Source: Microbacterium trichothecenolyticum
GTDB lineage: Bacteria; Actinomycetota; Actinomycetes; Actinomycetales; Microbacteriaceae
Reading direction: 5' to 3'
Length of the DNA stretch: 64,000 nucleotides
Assembly: GCF_030818955.1 (NCBI RefSeq)
Contig: NZ_JAUTBF010000001.1
Location: forward strand, 1,922,001 to 1,986,000
Of the stretch, positions 34,435 through 44,286 are shown piece by piece (the stretch's first letter is position 1; every line of letters begins with the position of its first letter). The position numbers and the translations under genes are program-made. The notes below the pieces were generated by a model, which made no database searches, was not told the DNA's origin, and was given only the letters and a program-made list of their open reading frames with translations.

Positions 34435-34833
34435 TCAGACGCGGCGACGCTTGGGCGGACGGCAGCCGTTGTGGGCCTGCGGCGTCACGTCCTGGATCGA
34501 GCCGACCTCGAGGCCGGCCGCGGTCAGCGAGCGGATCGCGGTCTCACGACCCGAACCCGGACCCTTCACGAAGACGTCGACCTTCTTGACGCCGTGCTCC
34601 TGAGCCTGGCGAGCGGCCGACTCCGCGGCCATGCCGGCGGCGTAGGGCGTCGACTTGCGCGAGCCCTTGAACCCGACACCGCCGGACGAGGCCCAGCTGA
34701 TGACGGCACCCGAGGGGTCGGTGATCGAAACGATGGTGTTGTTGAACGTCGACTTGATGTGGGCCTGGCCCACGGCGATGTTCTTCTTCTCTTTGCGGCG
34801 CGGCTTGCGCGCGGCGGACTTGGCCTGTGCCAT
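34435..34833 (-). CDS. rpsK: 30S ribosomal protein S11
   Basis: Small-subunit platform protein, 132 aa, normal length. Signature blocks are [20 protein letters not shown] and [20 protein letters not shown], ending [17 protein letters not shown]. Lies 36 bp after rpsM. Confidence 0.98.
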   Translation of the reverse strand: MAQAKSAARKPRRKEKKNIAVGQAHIKSTFNNTIVSITDPSGAVISWASSGGVGFKGSRKSTPYAAGMAAESAARQAQEHGVKKVDVFVKGPGSGRETAIRSLTAAGLEVGSIQDVTPQAHNGCRPPKRRRV

Positions 34834-34869
34834 GTGCGTTCTCCTGAATCCTGACGCTCAGCCCGCGGC

Positions 34870-35244
34870 TTAGCGCGCCTTCTTCTTGCCGGCGACGGTG
34901 CGCTTGGGACCCTTGCGGGTACGCGCATTCGTCTTCGTGCGCTGACCGCGCACCGGGAGGCCGCGGCGGTGGCGCAGGCCCTCGTAGGAACCGATCTCGA
35001 CCTTGCGGCGGATGTCGGCGGCGACCTCGCGACGGAGGTCACCCTCCACCTTGTAGGTGCCTTCGATGTGGTCGCGAAGCGCGACCAGCTGGTCGTCGGT
35101 GAGGTCCTTGACGCGGACGTCCTGGCTGATGCCAGTGGCGTTCAGGATCTCGACGGAGCGGGTGCGGCCCACGCCGTAGATGTAAGTAAGTGCGATCACC
35201 ACGCGCTTGTCGCGCGGGATGTCGACGCCGGCGAGACGTGCCAT
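34870..35244 (-). CDS. rpsM: 30S ribosomal protein S13
   Basis: Head protein of the small subunit, 124 aa, contacting the P-site tRNA through its basic tail ([18 protein letters not shown]). [19 protein letters not shown] and [12 protein letters not shown] identify it. A structured 142-nt gap precedes it. Confidence 0.98.
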   Translation of the reverse strand: MARLAGVDIPRDKRVVIALTYIYGVGRTRSVEILNATGISQDVRVKDLTDDQLVALRDHIEGTYKVEGDLRREVAADIRRKVEIGSYEGLRHRRGLPVRGQRTKTNARTRKGPKRTVAGKKKAR

Positions 35245-35277
35245 GCGGCTCTCCTCAGAGTGTCGTGGAGGTATGGA

Positions 35278-35348
35278 GCAGGATCGGTGCTCGGGCCTCC
35301 GCCCCGAGGTGTCCCCCGTCCGCTCGCGCGAACGGGATCTGATCCTGC
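35278..35348 (-). ncRNA. Predicted folded leader element upstream of rpsM
   Basis: Between rpmJ and rpsM an 8-bp helix GCAGGATC (35278-35285) with GATCCTGC (35341-35348) encloses two smaller hairpins, CTCGGG/CCCGAG (35290-35295 with 35303-35308) and CCGT/ACGG in 35315-35335. This resembles a three-way junction. It could be an autoregulatory ribosomal-protein leader; folding symmetry is the only evidence. Confidence 0.4.
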
Positions 35349-35386
35349 CGGTGTGTGTTCAGTTGGAAAAGTGTCGAGCCGAAAGC

Positions 35387-35503
35387 TCAGCCCTGACGCT
35401 GCTTGTGGCGCGGGTTGCTCTTGCAGATCACCATCACGCGGCCGTGACGACGGATCACCTTGCAGTGGTCGCAGATGGGCTTGACGGAGGGATTGACCTT
35501 CAT
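35387..35503 (-). CDS. rpmJ: 50S ribosomal protein L36
   Basis: Small zinc-ribbon ribosomal protein, 38 aa: [20 protein letters not shown]. The zinc ligands are C-x2-C followed by a Cys (VICKSNP) and a His (RHKQRQG). Standard position between infA and rpsM. Confidence 0.98.
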   Translation of the reverse strand: MKVNPSVKPICDHCKVIRRHGRVMVICKSNPRHKQRQG

Positions 35504-35561
35504 GATGTTCCTGTTTCGCTGTCTTCGAACCGCCGGAGCGGTCGTTACTTCTCGGCCGGAC

Positions 35562-35783
35562 TCAGCGGTAGCGGTAGACGATACGACCACGGGTGAGGTC
35601 GTAGGGGCTCAGCTCGACGACGACACGGTCCTCGGGGATGATGCGGATGTAGTTCTGCCGCATCTTGCCCGAGATGGTGGCGAGCACCTTGTGACCGTTG
35701 GTCAGCTCGACACGGAACATCGCGTTGGGCAGTGCCTCGGACACCGTGCCCTCGATCTCGATGACACCGTCTTTCTTCGCCAT
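35562..35783 (-). CDS. infA: Translation initiation factor IF-1
   Basis: OB-fold factor of 73 aa that binds the ribosomal A site during initiation: [20 protein letters not shown] and [20 protein letters not shown]. An in-frame TTG far upstream is not the start. Has its own promoter (35880-35908). Confidence 0.98.
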   Translation of the reverse strand: MAKKDGVIEIEGTVSEALPNAMFRVELTNGHKVLATISGKMRQNYIRIIPEDRVVVELSPYDLTRGRIVYRYR

Positions 35784-35879
35784 AAACTCGCTCACGCTCA
35801 GTTGCAGACCGGCCGGTCTGCGGTGGATGGGGGTTCGGTACTTCGACACGCCAATAAAGGCGCAACGCACCAAAGATCG

Positions 35880-35908
35880 ATCATACGTGGTAATAACCCT
35901 CCCGGCAA
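35880..35908 (-). promoter_or_regulatory. Promoter of infA and the alpha operon
   Basis: Read on the minus strand: TTGCCG (35908-35903), exactly 17 bp, TATGAT (35885-35880). Predicted start near 35873, giving a leader of about 90 nt. The -35 region overlaps a small hairpin (CCCGGC/GCCGGG, 35901-35917) that may end the upstream transcript. Confidence 0.7.
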
Positions 35909-35924
35909 CTCGCCGGGCGTGTCC

Positions 35925-36629
35925 TCACCCGTTCAGGCGCGCGACAATATCTTTCTGCGGGTCGCCCGACAGGTCGGTCTTGTTGGTCAGGACCGTCCCG
36001 TCGATCGCGATGGTGGGGGTCTGAATACTCGTGGCACCCGCCTGCAACGGAGTCTTCTCAGTCATCGCCGTCACGAACTTCGTGTACGTGCCGTCAGAGA
36101 TGCAGGACGATACGGCGTCGGACGCACCCGCGCTCGTGGCGACGGAGGCCAGCGTCGCGTCATCGAGTCCCGCCGTGTTCTCTTTCGGCTGCTGCGCGTA
36201 GAGCGCCTTGACGAACGCCGACACCGCGCCGGGGTCGTCGACAGCGACGCAGTAGGCGGCATTCGCCGCACGCGTCGAGTAGTCGGTGCCCTGCGAGAGA
36301 CGGTCGAGAATCGCGATCGGGTGGATGTTCAACGTGATGCTGTCTGCGTCAACCAACTGCTGCAGCGTGGGGCCGTAGGACTGCTCGAACGAGTTGCACA
36401 CCGGGCACATGAAATCGACGTACGTGTCGACGGTCTTCGGTCCCGACCCCACCGCGATGGCGCCGGTGTCGGTGTTCACCGCGGACGACTGCGGGAGAGT
36501 GCCGGGAGAGGTGGCCTGGCTGTTGGCGAACCACACGACACCGCCCACGACGAGCACGACGACGACCGCGGCAGCCGTCACCCCGATCGCGAACCAGTTC
36601 GTCGCTTTGCGCGCGGCAGCCATCATCAT
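35925..36629 (-). CDS. DsbA-like thioredoxin-fold membrane-anchored protein
   Basis: Extracytoplasmic thiol oxidoreductase of 234 aa. A basic start and one helix (about 13-35) anchor it; the thioredoxin fold has the active site CPVC at 75-78, within TYVDFMCPVCNSFEQSYG, and a second Cys pair later (YCVAVDD, SSCISDG). It resembles actinobacterial DsbA-type proteins that oxidise exported proteins. Its ATG overlaps the map stop by one base (TGATG), so it is co-translated with secY-adk-map, linking disulfide formation to export. Confidence 0.88.
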   Translation of the reverse strand: MMMAAARKATNWFAIGVTAAAVVVVLVVGGVVWFANSQATSPGTLPQSSAVNTDTGAIAVGSGPKTVDTYVDFMCPVCNSFEQSYGPTLQQLVDADSITLNIHPIAILDRLSQGTDYSTRAANAAYCVAVDDPGAVSAFVKALYAQQPKENTAGLDDATLASVATSAGASDAVSSCISDGTYTKFVTAMTEKTPLQAGATSIQTPTIAIDGTVLTNKTDLSGDPQKDIVARLNG

Positions 36630-37468
36630 CAGTCGATCTCCTTCGGCACCACACCGAACGGCGCCAGCTTCTCGGCACCGCCGTCATGCGCGGTGAGGAC
36701 CCAGATGCCCCCATCATGCACGGCGACGCTATGTTCCCAGTGGGAGCCGGCCGTCCCGTCGACCGTGGAGACGGTCCAGCCGTCGTCCTCGACGAAGGTC
36801 TCCTGATCGCCGATGACGACCATCGGCTCGATAGCGACAGCGAGGCCGGGGCGGATCTCGGCTCCTCGATCCGCCGTGGCGTAATTGAAGATGCTCGGCG
36901 ACTCGTGCATCTTCCGGCCGATACCGTGACCGACGTAGTCGCGCAGGATGCCGTAGCCCCCGTCGGGCGCGTTCTCGTCGATGTAACGCTCGATGGCGGC
37001 TCCGACCTCGCCGAGGTGGGAGGCGCGGCTGAGCGCGGCGATCCCGGCCCACAGCGACCCCTCGGTCACCTCGGACAGGCGTCGACGGGGCGCGACGAGC
37101 TCTTCCGACGCCTCACCAGGCACGATCGCGGTGAACGCCGAGTCGCCGTTCCATCCCCGGAACTCCGCACCCGCGTCGACGGAGACGATGTCGCCGGGCT
37201 GGAGAGCGCGGCTTCCGGGGATGCCATGCACGACCTGCTCGTTGACCGAGGCGCAGATCGTGTGCCGATAGCCGCGGACCATCTGAAAGTTCGACTTCGC
37301 GCCGCGTGAGGTGATGACGGCGGATGCCGCGGCATCGAGGTCGAGGGTCGTGACACCCGGCGCGATCAGGGCGCGTACGGCATCCAAGGCATCAGCCGTG
37401 ATCAGACCCGGTTCGACCATCGAGCGCAGTTGCGCGGGCTTCTTGTAGATCGACGAACGCAGCACCAC
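36629..37468 (-). CDS. map: Methionine aminopeptidase, type I
   Basis: Removes the N-terminal Met (279 aa). Metal-binding residues are visible in SVDAGAEFRGWNGDSAFT (two Asp), GHGIGRKMHESP (His), AIEPM (Glu) and EHSVAVH (Glu). Start is probably GTG 37468 (second GTG at 37465), directly after the adk stop; there is no upstream ATG with family homology. Confidence 0.95.
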   Translation of the reverse strand: MVLRSSIYKKPAQLRSMVEPGLITADALDAVRALIAPGVTTLDLDAAASAVITSRGAKSNFQMVRGYRHTICASVNEQVVHGIPGSRALQPGDIVSVDAGAEFRGWNGDSAFTAIVPGEASEELVAPRRRLSEVTEGSLWAGIAALSRASHLGEVGAAIERYIDENAPDGGYGILRDYVGHGIGRKMHESPSIFNYATADRGAEIRPGLAVAIEPMVVIGDQETFVEDDGWTVSTVDGTAGSHWEHSVAVHDGGIWVLTAHDGGAEKLAPFGVVPKEID

Positions 37469-37469
37469 G

Positions 37470-38066
37470 TCAGACAGCCGACGGCGCGACGATGCCGCGC
37501 GCCTCCAACGCCGCGAAGATGCGGGCGGTGACCTCGTCGAGCGTTCCGACGCCGTCGATCTCGTCGACGATTCCGCGCGTGCGATAGACGTCGAGGATCG
37601 GCGCCGTTTCCCGCTCGTAGATGCCCAAGCGCGTGGCGATGGCCTCTTCGGTGTCGTCGGTGCGCCCCTGCTCGGCGGCACGGGCGGTGAGGCGGGCGAC
37701 GGATTCGTTGCGCGGGACGATCAGCGCGATGACGGCGTCGAGCTTCTCGTCGCGGCCGCCGAGGAACTGGTCCAGGTGCATCACCTGGGCGAGGTTGCGG
37801 GGATATCCGTCGAGGAGGAAGCCGTCCGCGGCGTCGGCCTGCCCGAGGCGATCGCGCACGACCGCGCTGGTCAGCTCGTCGGGCACGAGATCGCCCGCGT
37901 CGAGGATCGACGTCACCTGGAGGCCGAGTTCGGTGCCCTCTTTGACGTGGGCGCGGAACACGTCGCCCGTCGACACCACGGCGATGCCGAGGGCATCGCC
38001 CACTCGGACGCCCTGTGTACCCTTGCCCGAGCCCTGGGGCCCCACGATCAGAAGACGCGCGGTCAT
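37470..38066 (-). CDS. adk: Adenylate kinase
   Basis: Interconverts AMP, ADP and ATP (198 aa). P-loop GPQGSGKGTQ at 9-18, AMP-binding STGDVFRAHV and DGFLLDGYPRN, short LID without zinc ligands (GRTDDTEEAIATRL). ATG overlaps the secY stop (ATGA). Confidence 0.97.
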   Translation of the reverse strand: MTARLLIVGPQGSGKGTQGVRVGDALGIAVVSTGDVFRAHVKEGTELGLQVTSILDAGDLVPDELTSAVVRDRLGQADAADGFLLDGYPRNLAQVMHLDQFLGGRDEKLDAVIALIVPRNESVARLTARAAEQGRTDDTEEAIATRLGIYERETAPILDVYRTRGIVDEIDGVGTLDEVTARIFAALEARGIVAPSAV

Positions 38067-39385
38067 CGCAGCAGCCCTTCGTAGTGACGCTGCTGGAGTT
38101 GCGCGTCGATCTGCTTCACCGTCTCGAGGCCGACACCCACGATGATGAGGATCGACGCCCCGCCGAAGGGGAAGTTCTGGTTGGCACCGACCGTCGCGAG
38201 AGCCACGAGGGGCAGCAGCGCGATGAGGCCGAGGTAGATCGATCCCGGGAGCGTGATACGCGTCAGCACGTAGTCGAGGTACTCCGCCGTGGGACGGCCG
38301 GCACGGATGCCGGGGATGAAGCCGCCGTACTTCTTCATGTTGTCTGCGACGTCGACCGGGTTGAACGTGATCGCGACGTAGAAGTAGGTGAAGCCGACGA
38401 TGAGGAGGAAGTAGATCAGCATGTACAGCGGGTGGTCGCCGCGCGTGAGGTACTGCGAGATCCACGTGACCCACGCGGCCGGCTCCTGACCCGCCTGGGG
38501 CTGATTGAACTGCGCGATCAGCGCGGGGATGTACAGCAGCGACGAGGCGAAGATGACGGGCACGACGCCGGCCATGTTGACCTTGATCGGAATGTACGTG
38601 TTCGTCCCGCCGTAGGTGCGACGGCCGACCATGCGTTTGGCGTACTGCACGGGGATACGGCGCTGCGACTGCTCGACGAACACGACGAGCGCGACGATCA
38701 CGATGCTGACCGCCAGCACGAGGAGGAAGACCTCCACGCCGCGCGTGTTCAGGATCGCCAGCATGGCACCCGGGAAGGTGGCCGCGATCGAGGTGAAGAT
38801 GAGGATCGACATGCCGTTGCCGACGCCGCGCTCGGTGACGAGCTCCGCGAACCACATGACGAGGCCGGTACCGGCGGTCATGGTGATGATCATGAGCAGC
38901 TGCGCCCACCAGATGTCGTTGGTGAGCAGCTGCTGGCACTCGGGGACGCCCGCCGAGCCGAAGAGTTGGCCGGAACGGGCGACGGTGACGAGGGTGGTCG
39001 ACTGCAGCAGGGCGAGCGCGATCGTCAGGTAACGGGTGTACTGCGTGAGCTTGGCCTGACCCGCCTGCCCCTCTTTGTAGAGCGTCTCGAAGTGAGGGAT
39101 GACCACGCGCAGGAGCTGGACGATGATGGTCGCCGTGATGTAGGGCATCACGCCGAGCGCGAAGATCGACAACTGCAGCAGCGCGCCACCGGAGAACAGG
39201 TTGACCAGCGAGAGCAGTCCCTCGGTACCGCCCGACTGGTTCAGACACTGCTGGACGTTGGGGAAGTCGACGAAAGGCGTCGGAACGTGGGCACCCAGCC
39301 GGTAGATGGCGATGATGCCCAGCGTGAAGGCGATCTTCCGCCTCAGGTCGGGCGTGCGGAAAACCCGCGCGATGGCGCTGAACAA
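38063..39385 (-). CDS. secY: Preprotein translocase subunit SecY
   Basis: Ten-helix protein-conducting channel (440 aa). Diagnostic blocks are RTPDLRRKIAFTLGIIAIYR, SGGALLQLSIFALGVMPYIT and IPVQYAKRMVGRRTYGG. I place the start at TTG 39385 (MFSAIARVF…), preceded by GGAGG on the minus strand; a longer frame to 39430 has no homology. A terminator-like hairpin separates it from rplO, so secY may have its own promoter. Confidence 0.97.
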   Translation of the reverse strand: MFSAIARVFRTPDLRRKIAFTLGIIAIYRLGAHVPTPFVDFPNVQQCLNQSGGTEGLLSLVNLFSGGALLQLSIFALGVMPYITATIIVQLLRVVIPHFETLYKEGQAGQAKLTQYTRYLTIALALLQSTTLVTVARSGQLFGSAGVPECQQLLTNDIWWAQLLMIITMTAGTGLVMWFAELVTERGVGNGMSILIFTSIAATFPGAMLAILNTRGVEVFLLVLAVSIVIVALVVFVEQSQRRIPVQYAKRMVGRRTYGGTNTYIPIKVNMAGVVPVIFASSLLYIPALIAQFNQPQAGQEPAAWVTWISQYLTRGDHPLYMLIYFLLIVGFTYFYVAITFNPVDVADNMKKYGGFIPGIRAGRPTAEYLDYVLTRITLPGSIYLGLIALLPLVALATVGANQNFPFGGASILIIVGVGLETVKQIDAQLQQRHYEGLLR

Positions 39386-39446
39386 GGGAGGATCCTCCAG
39401 AACGATCTCGGCACGCGACGGGGCGCGCACCGAATCAGCCTAATGC

Positions 39447-39484
39447 AGAAGGGGCCGACGGCCGTAAGGCCGCCGGCCCCTTCT
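39447..39484 (-). terminator. Hairpin between rplO and secY
   Basis: Two 17-nt arms (39447-39463 and 39468-39484) pair with one mismatch around a GTAA loop, starting 11 nt after the rplO stop. It probably ends or attenuates the spc operon before secY. Confidence 0.75.
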
Positions 39485-39494
39485 GGGTCGAGCG

Positions 39495-40028
39495 TCAGTT
39501 GACGGAACCGCCAGCGGCGACGATCTTCTGCTCGGCGGAGCCGGAGACCTTGTCGACCGAGACGGTCAGCGCGACCGAGATGTCGCCGGTGCCGAGCACC
39601 TTGACCTTCTCGTTCTTGCGCACGGCGCCCTTGGCCACGAGGCCGGCGACCGTGACGTCACCGCCCTGCGGGTAGAGCTCGGCGAGCTTGTCCAGGTTCA
39701 CGACCTGGTACTCGACGCGGAACGGGTTCTTGAAGCCGCGCAGCTTCGGGGTGCGCATGTGCAGCGGCATCTGCCCACCCTCGAAGCCGACCTTGACCTG
39801 GTAACGGGCCTTGGTTCCCTTGGTACCGCGACCGGCCGTCTTACCCTTCGAGCCCTCACCACGACCCACACGGGTCTTGGCGGTACGGGCGCCCGGGACG
39901 GGACGCAGGTGGTGGACCTTGAGCACGCCGGGGCGCGCCGCGGGAGCTTCCTTCTTCTCGGCCGTCTTACGGGCCGAGGCCTTCTTCGGGGCGTCGACCG
40001 TAGCGGTCTCGTCCTTCTTGTCAGCCAT
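39495..40028 (-). CDS. rplO: 50S ribosomal protein L15
   Basis: L15 core identified by [20 protein letters not shown] and [19 protein letters not shown]. 177 aa, about 30 longer than usual because of an Ala/Lys-rich N-terminus ([20 protein letters not shown]). TAATG overlap with rpmD. Confidence 0.97.
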   Translation of the reverse strand: MADKKDETATVDAPKKASARKTAEKKEAPAARPGVLKVHHLRPVPGARTAKTRVGRGEGSKGKTAGRGTKGTKARYQVKVGFEGGQMPLHMRTPKLRGFKNPFRVEYQVVNLDKLAELYPQGGDVTVAGLVAKGAVRKNEKVKVLGTGDISVALTVSVDKVSGSAEQKIVAAGGSVN

Positions 40029-40213
40029 TAGTCGATCTCCTCAACCTTGACGAGGTGGGCGACGGTCTTGACGTAACCGCGCGTCTGCGCGTCGTCGGGA
40101 CGGACGACCGAGTCGCCGATCCGCTTGAGACCGAGCGAACGCAGCGTGTCACGCTGGTTCTGCTTCTCGCTCACCTTGGACTTGATCTGCGTGACCTTCA
40201 GACGCTCGGCCAT
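40028..40213 (-). CDS. rpmD: 50S ribosomal protein L30
   Basis: 61 aa, normal length: [37 protein letters not shown] overlaps the rpsE stop by one base (TGATG). Confidence 0.97.
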   Translation of the reverse strand: MAERLKVTQIKSKVSEKQNQRDTLRSLGLKRIGDSVVRPDDAQTRGYVKTVAHLVKVEEID

Positions 40214-40893
40214 CAGGCACCTACCTTCTGAGCGGCGGCTTCGGCGCGCACGAGGCGGGCCGGAGCGACCTGGTCGAACTCCAGGCCACGGCGGGCAGCC
40301 ACGGCACGGGGCTCTTCGAGCGACTTCAGCGCCTCGACGGTCGCGTGCACGATGTTGATCGTGTTCGACGAGCCGAGCGACTTCGACAGTACGTCGTGGA
40401 TGCCGGCGCACTCGAGGACGGCGCGGACGGGACCACCGGCGATAACACCGGTACCGGCGGCGGCGGGGCGCAGGAGCACCACACCGGCGGCAGCCTCACC
40501 CTGGACGGGGTGCGGGATGGTCGAGCCCGAGCGGGGAACGCGGAAGAAGTTGCGCTTGGCCTCTTCGACACCCTTCGAGATGGCGAGGGGGACTTCGCGG
40601 GCCTTGCCGTAGCCGACACCCACCACGCCGTTGCCGTCGCCGACGACCACGAGCGCGGTGAAGCTGAAGCGACGACCACCCTTGACGACCTTCGACACGC
40701 GGTTGATCGTCACGACGCGCTCGAGGAACTGGCTCTCGTTGCGGTCGCGCGAACCACGGTCGCGCTGGTTGGCGTTGCGCTCGCGACCACCGCGACGCGG
40801 CTCACGCTCACGCTCGGCGGGCGCCGTGGCCGCAGCCGCACCCTCAGCCGGGGCAGTCTGGTCGGTCACTTCGGTCTCCTTGTTGTCACTCAC
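40213..40893 (-). CDS. rpsE: 30S ribosomal protein S5
   Basis: S5 core from about residue 55 ([40 protein letters not shown]). 226 aa: about 50 extra N-terminal residues rich in Ala, Glu, Arg and Asn. S5 helps decoding fidelity and mRNA entry. Confidence 0.97.
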   Translation of the reverse strand: MSDNKETEVTDQTAPAEGAAAATAPAEREREPRRGGRERNANQRDRGSRDRNESQFLERVVTINRVSKVVKGGRRFSFTALVVVGDGNGVVGVGYGKAREVPLAISKGVEEAKRNFFRVPRSGSTIPHPVQGEAAAGVVLLRPAAAGTGVIAGGPVRAVLECAGIHDVLSKSLGSSNTINIVHATVEALKSLEEPRAVAARRGLEFDQVAPARLVRAEAAAQKVGA

Positions 40894-41249
40894 AGGTTCA
40901 GCCCTCCTTCGCGGGCACCGTCGGCGATCGCGGCGACGCGACCGGCGTACCGGTTGCCACCGCGGTCGAACACGACGTCGGACACACCGACGGCCTTCGC
41001 ACGCTCGGCGACGAGCTCGCCGACCTTGCGGGCCTTGGCGGTCTTGTCACCGTCGAAGCCGCGCAGGTCGGTCTCGAGGGTGGAGGCGGAGGCCACGGTG
41101 TGGCCCTTGCTGTCGTCCACGACCTGGACGAACACGTGGCGCGCGGAGCGCGTCACGACGAGGCGGGGACGAAGCTCGGTGCCCACGACCTTCTTGCGAA
41201 GACGCGCGTGGCGACGAGCACGAGCGACGGACTTTGTCTTGACAGCCAT
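40890..41249 (-). CDS. rplR: 50S ribosomal protein L18
   Basis: 5S rRNA-binding protein, 119 aa: [43 protein letters not shown] 41249 is chosen over an in-frame GTG at 41255 that overlaps the rplF stop. Overlaps rpsE by 4 bp. Confidence 0.97.
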   Translation of the reverse strand: MAVKTKSVARARRHARLRKKVVGTELRPRLVVTRSARHVFVQVVDDSKGHTVASASTLETDLRGFDGDKTAKARKVGELVAERAKAVGVSDVVFDRGGNRYAGRVAAIADGAREGGLNL

Positions 41250-41251
41250 GG

Positions 41252-41788
41252 TCACTTACCACTCTTTCCGGCCTTGCGGCGGACGACCTCGCCCGCGTAC
41301 CGCACACCCTTGCCCTTGTAGGGCTCGGGCTTGCGGATCTTGCGGATGTTGGCTGCGGCCTCGCCGACGGCCTGCTTGTCGATGCCGCTCACGGTGAGCT
41401 TGTTGTTGCCTTCGACCGTGAGGGTGATGCCCGCGGGCGGGTCGATCAGGACGGGGTGCGAGAACCCGAGGGCGAACTCGACCGAGCTGCCCTTCTGGGC
41501 GACGCGGTAACCCGTGCCGACGACCTCGAGGCCCTTGGTGTAGCCCTGGGTGACACCGATGATGTTGTTGTTGATGAGCGTGCGGGTCAGGCCGTGGAGC
41601 GACCGCGACTCGCGCTCGTCGTCGGGGCGGGTGACGAGAACCTGGTTCTCTTCGACCGACACCTCGAGGGGCTGGGCGACGGTGAGCGCGAGCTCGCCCT
41701 TCGGGCCCTTGACGGAGACCTCCCGGCCGTTCACCGAAACGGTGACGCCGGCGGGGATGTCGATGGGAAGACGTCCGATACGCGACAT
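41252..41788 (-). CDS. rplF: 50S ribosomal protein L6
   Basis: 178 aa, standard length, two alpha-beta repeats: [20 protein letters not shown] and the conserved C-terminus [20 protein letters not shown]. Binds near the sarcin-ricin loop. Confidence 0.98.
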   Translation of the reverse strand: MSRIGRLPIDIPAGVTVSVNGREVSVKGPKGELALTVAQPLEVSVEENQVLVTRPDDERESRSLHGLTRTLINNNIIGVTQGYTKGLEVVGTGYRVAQKGSSVEFALGFSHPVLIDPPAGITLTVEGNNKLTVSGIDKQAVGEAAANIRKIRKPEPYKGKGVRYAGEVVRRKAGKSGK

Positions 41789-41795
41789 GGTCAGA

Positions 41796-42194
41796 TCACC
41801 ACACGTAGGCGAGGACTTCCCCGCCGACGCCCTTCTGCTCGGCCTGACGGTCGGTGAGGAGACCGGAGGAGGTGGACAGGATGGCGACGCCGAGCCCGCC
41901 GAGGACCGTGGGGACCTCGGTCGACTTCGCGTACACGCGGAGGCCGGGCTTGGAGACGCGCTTGATGCCGGCGATCGACCGCTCGCGGTTCGGGCCGTAC
42001 TTCAGCGTCATGTTGAGGGTCTGGCCGACGCGTGCGTCCTCGACGTTCCAGTCGGCGATGTAACCCTCCTGCTTGAGGATGGCGGCGATGTTGGTCTTGA
42101 GCTTCGAGCTCGGCATCGACACGGAGTCGTGGTGCGCCGAGTTCGCGTTGCGCAGACGGGTCAGCATGTCTGCGACCGGGTCTGTCATCGTCAT
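41796..42194 (-). CDS. rpsH: 30S ribosomal protein S8
   Basis: 132 aa: [60 protein letters not shown]. Binds central-domain 16S rRNA and in E. coli represses the spc operon. Separated from rplE by two hairpins. Confidence 0.98.
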   Translation of the reverse strand: MTMTDPVADMLTRLRNANSAHHDSVSMPSSKLKTNIAAILKQEGYIADWNVEDARVGQTLNMTLKYGPNRERSIAGIKRVSKPGLRVYAKSTEVPTVLGGLGVAILSTSSGLLTDRQAEQKGVGGEVLAYVW

Positions 42195-42221
42195 GTGTTG
42201 CTTCTTTCTTTCATGAGGTTT

Positions 42222-42281
42222 CGCCTGCCGTTACACGACAGGCGACCTTCGATGACGGGCCCCCGGGGGTCCGGGGGCCCG
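42222..42281 (-). promoter_or_regulatory. Two hairpins in the rplE-rpsH gap
   Basis: CGGGCCCCCGG/CCGGGGGCCCG (42256-42266 with 42271-42281) is a perfect 11-bp stem. CGCCTGCCG/CGACAGGCG (42222-42230 with 42236-42244) pairs 8 of 9. They fill the place where most actinobacteria have rpsN/rpsZ. Possible attenuator or S8-binding site; function inferred only. Confidence 0.5.
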
Positions 42282-42286
42282 GGGTG

Positions 42287-42877
42287 TTACGCCTGAGCGT
42301 CGGCCGCCTGGAACGGGAAGCCGAGCTGACGCAGCAGAGAGCGGCCCTCGTCGTCGGTCTTGGCGGTGGTGACGATGGTGATGTCGAAACCACGCACGCG
42401 GTCGATGCGGTCCTGATCGATCTCGTGGAACACGGACTGCTCCTGGAGACCGAAGGTGTAGTTGCCGTTGCCGTCGAACTGCTTGGCCGACAGTCCGCGG
42501 AAGTCGCGGATGCGGGGCAGTGCGAGGTTGACCAGGCGGTCCACGAACTCCCACGCGCGGTCACCGCGGAGGGTGACGTGCGCGCCGATGGCCTGGCCCT
42601 CGCGCAGCTTGAACTGCGCGATGGACTTGCGAGCCTTCGTGACGACGGGCTTCTGACCGGTGATCTTGGTGAGGTCGTCGACCGCACCATCGATCACCTT
42701 GCTGTCACGAGCGGCCTCGCCGACACCGGTGTTCACGACGACCTTGACCAGGCCGGGGATCTGCATGACGTTCTCGTAGCCGAACTCGTCCTGCAGCGCC
42801 TTCTTGATCTCGGCGTTGTACTTCTGCTTGAGGCGGGGCTGGATCTTGCCAGTCTCCGCGGCAGTCACGGTGCTCAT
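42287..42877 (-). CDS. rplE: 50S ribosomal protein L5
   Basis: 196 aa, 5S rRNA and tRNA contacts: [60 protein letters not shown]. Confidence 0.98.
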   Translation of the reverse strand: MSTVTAAETGKIQPRLKQKYNAEIKKALQDEFGYENVMQIPGLVKVVVNTGVGEAARDSKVIDGAVDDLTKITGQKPVVTKARKSIAQFKLREGQAIGAHVTLRGDRAWEFVDRLVNLALPRIRDFRGLSAKQFDGNGNYTFGLQEQSVFHEIDQDRIDRVRGFDITIVTTAKTDDEGRSLLRQLGFPFQAADAQA

Positions 42878-42879
42878 GT

Positions 42880-43239
42880 TCAGAGGTCCTTGCCTGACTT
42901 CTTCGCGAAGCGCACGCGGACGGTGCGCTTGACGCCGTCCTTCACCTGCTCCTCGACCCGGTGACCGACACGGGTCGGCTTCTTGGTCGAGGGGTCGACG
43001 AGCGCGACGTTGGAGATGTGGATCGGGGCCTCGAACGTCTCGATGCCACCGGTCTTGGTGCCGCGCTGGGACTGGCCGACGCGGTTGTGCTTGGTGACGT
43101 AGTTCACGCCTTCGACGATGACGCGGTTCTGCTCGGTCAGGACCTCGAGGACCTTGCCCTGCTTGCCGCGGTCGCCACCACGCTCGGGCTTGGCGCCCGT
43201 GATGACCTGAACCAGGTCACCCTTCTTGATTTTCGCCAT
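42880..43239 (-). CDS. rplX: 50S ribosomal protein L24
   Basis: 119 aa with the KOW motif [29 protein letters not shown]; initiates large-subunit assembly. Two bp before rplE. Confidence 0.97.
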   Translation of the reverse strand: MAKIKKGDLVQVITGAKPERGGDRGKQGKVLEVLTEQNRVIVEGVNYVTKHNRVGQSQRGTKTGGIETFEAPIHISNVALVDPSTKKPTRVGHRVEEQVKDGVKRTVRVRFAKKSGKDL

Positions 43240-43241
43240 GA

Positions 43242-43610
43242 TCAGATGACCTCCGGGGCGAGCGAGACGATCTTCATGAACTTCTTGTCGCGAAGCTCAC
43301 GGCCGACCGGTCCGAAGATGCGGGTGCCGCGGGGCTCCCCGTCGTTCTTCAGGATCACGGCGGCGTTCTCGTCGAACTTGATGTACGAGCCGTCGGGACG
43401 GCGGGTCTGCTTCACGACGCGGACGACGACGGCCTTGACCACGTCGCCCTTCTTGACGTTTCCACCGGGGATCGCGTCCTTGACCGTGGCGACGATGACG
43501 TCGCCCAGGCCCGCGTACCGACGGTTGGAGCCGCCGAGCACACGAATCGTGAGCAGCTCCTTGGCGCCGGTGTTGTCGGCGACCTTCAGCCGGGATTCGT
43601 TCTGAATCAC
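43242..43610 (-). CDS. rplN: 50S ribosomal protein L14
   Basis: 122 aa, the standard length: [40 protein letters not shown]. Sits at the subunit interface. Confidence 0.98.
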   Translation of the reverse strand: MIQNESRLKVADNTGAKELLTIRVLGGSNRRYAGLGDVIVATVKDAIPGGNVKKGDVVKAVVVRVVKQTRRPDGSYIKFDENAAVILKNDGEPRGTRIFGPVGRELRDKKFMKIVSLAPEVI

Positions 43611-43645
43611 TTTTTACTCCTTGGGTTCCAAGCGAGCCGCGAGGC

Positions 43646-43972
43646 TTACTTGGCCTTCTCGAGGATCTCGACCAGGCGCCAGCGCTTGGTGGCGCTGAGC
43701 GGACGGGTCTCGTTGATGACGACGAGGTCGCCGATGCCCGCCGAGTTGGTCTCGTCGTGCGCCTTGACCTTGGAGGTGCGGCGGATGACCTTGCCGTAGA
43801 GCGGATGCTTCACGCGGTCCTCGACCTCGACGACGATCGTCTTGTCCATCTTGTCGCTGACGACGTAGCCGCGACGCGCCTTGCGGTAGCCGCGGGCGTT
43901 CTCGTCACGCACATCGTGCTCGGCGTGCTCGTGACCGGCGACCTGCGCCTCGGCCTTCTTCGCGGTAGCCAT
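43646..43972 (-). CDS. rpsQ: 30S ribosomal protein S17
   Basis: S17 OB-fold core from about residue 30 ([20 protein letters not shown]). 108 aa: a His/Glu-rich N-terminal extension ([20 protein letters not shown]) is lineage specific. Overlaps the rpmC stop (TAATG). Confidence 0.97.
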   Translation of the reverse strand: MATAKKAEAQVAGHEHAEHDVRDENARGYRKARRGYVVSDKMDKTIVVEVEDRVKHPLYGKVIRRTSKVKAHDETNSAGIGDLVVINETRPLSATKRWRLVEILEKAK

Positions 43973-44286
43973 TACTCCGCCTCTTCCTTCGCGGCGTCGT
44001 CAGCGGCATCCGCCTTCTTCGCCTTGCTCTTCTTCGCCTTCGCCGGGGCCTCGACCGGGGCCGGGGTGGCGCGGATGCCGAGCTCGCGCTCACGGATCAC
44101 CGTGTACAGACGCGCGATGTCGCGCTTGACTGCACGGATGCGACCGTGGCTCTCGAGCTGGCCGGTGGCCGACTGGAAGCGCAGGTTGAACAGCTCTTCC
44201 TTGGCCTTGCGCAGCTCCTCGACGAGGCGCTGGTCTTCGAACGTGTCGAGCTCGCTCGGGGCGAGCTGCTTGGTGCCGATCGCCAT
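43972..44286 (-). CDS. rpmC: 50S ribosomal protein L29
   Basis: L29 core in the first 70 residues ([39 protein letters not shown]). 104 aa: a Lys/Ala/Asp tail of about 30 residues is added. Overlaps rplP and rpsQ by single bases. Confidence 0.97.
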   Translation of the reverse strand: MAIGTKQLAPSELDTFEDQRLVEELRKAKEELFNLRFQSATGQLESHGRIRAVKRDIARLYTVIRERELGIRATPAPVEAPAKAKKSKAKKADAADDAAKEEAE

